Assembly: GCF_000711955.1 (NCBI RefSeq)
Contig: NZ_JONR01000062.1
Span: 1 to 19,322 of the forward strand
DNA from: Nevskia soli DSM 19509
GTDB lineage: Bacteria > Pseudomonadota > Gammaproteobacteria > Nevskiales > Nevskiaceae
Reading direction: 5' to 3'
Length of the DNA: 19,322 nucleotides
Positions within the stretch are counted from its first letter, which is position 1, and each line of letters begins with the position of its first letter. Shown here one piece after another: positions 19,231 through 19,322 of the stretch. The translations under genes were made by a program, and so were the position numbers. A model generated the notes under the pieces. It was not told the origin of the DNA and did not search any database. It was given only the letters and a program-made list of their open reading frames with translations.

Positions 19231-19322
19231 GGCCGATTGACTCCGGATTACCCGGCCGATTTGGCTCGGAACAGGTGGCCGATTTACCTCGGAATCAGTG
19301 GCCGATTAACGTCGGAATACGC
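19231..19322 (-). repeat. Right end of IS21 element with four 23-bp spaced transposase-binding repeats
   Basis: GGCCGAT occurs at 19231, 19254, 19277 and 19300, each 23 bases apart, and the end closes with CGTCGGAATACGC. The right end therefore has one repeat more than the left. It lies upstream of istA and probably overlaps the istA promoter region. Confidence 0.8.

Larger units (their letters stand above)
16759..19322 (-). mobile_element. IS21-family insertion sequence, apparently complete apart from the last base
   Basis: The element carries intact istA and istB in the normal order, with matching inverted ends. The left end reads TGCGCAATCCGACG from 16759. The right end, read inward on the minus strand, is GCGTATTCCGACG from 19322. 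Comparing the two implies that one more base lies beyond the window. Length about 2565 bases is normal for the family. A target duplication (4-8 bp in IS21) cannot be checked because the right flank is missing. The left flank before the element is GCGGAAAACC. Confidence 0.85.

Overview
The window is high-GC bacterial DNA, most likely from a proteobacterium. Three things point that way: the end of a proteobacterial-type Lhr helicase gene at the left edge, a giant YD-repeat (Rhs-type) gene with a LysM segment, and an intact IS21-family element. Genus cannot be fixed from the sequence alone.

Layout from left to right: (1) 1-411, C-terminal end of an lhr-like helicase gene that begins upstream. 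(2) 412-668, a non-coding leader with a hairpin after lhr, a weak promoter-like site and a good ribosome binding site. (3) 669-15821, one uninterrupted gene for a 5050-residue YD-repeat protein, 78% of the window. (4) 15828-16487, a 219-residue gene 6 bases downstream, probably the matching immunity protein. (5) 16488-16758, a short non-coding spacer with one perfect hairpin. (6) 16759-19322, an IS21-family element on the minus strand (istA, istB) whose right end falls within about one base of the window edge.

The giant protein reads as a polymorphic toxin. A long YD-repeat shell, expected to form a beta-cage, carries three kinds of non-YD insert, each present twice. In order these are a LamG/ConA-like domain, two tandem bulb-type (mannose-binding) lectin modules, a second LamG-like domain, and two related beta-sandwich domains that I cannot name. 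The shell ends in a LysM domain, a proline stretch, a strongly hydrophobic Gly/Ala-rich region and a pre-toxin segment. The last ~140 residues look like a PD-(D/E)XK nuclease toxin (PD...DAK). The canonical Rhs core with its DPxG self-cleavage motif was not seen, nor was a PAAR domain or signal peptide, so the export route is unknown.

How the parts may work together (inference): the lectin, LamG-like and LysM modules could bind target-cell glycans and peptidoglycan, the hydrophobic region could help translocation, the nuclease would attack nucleic acid, and the downstream gene would protect the producer. The toxin tip and the start of the immunity gene are less GC-rich than the shell, as expected for an exchangeable cassette. 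The IS21 copy sits just beyond that cassette.
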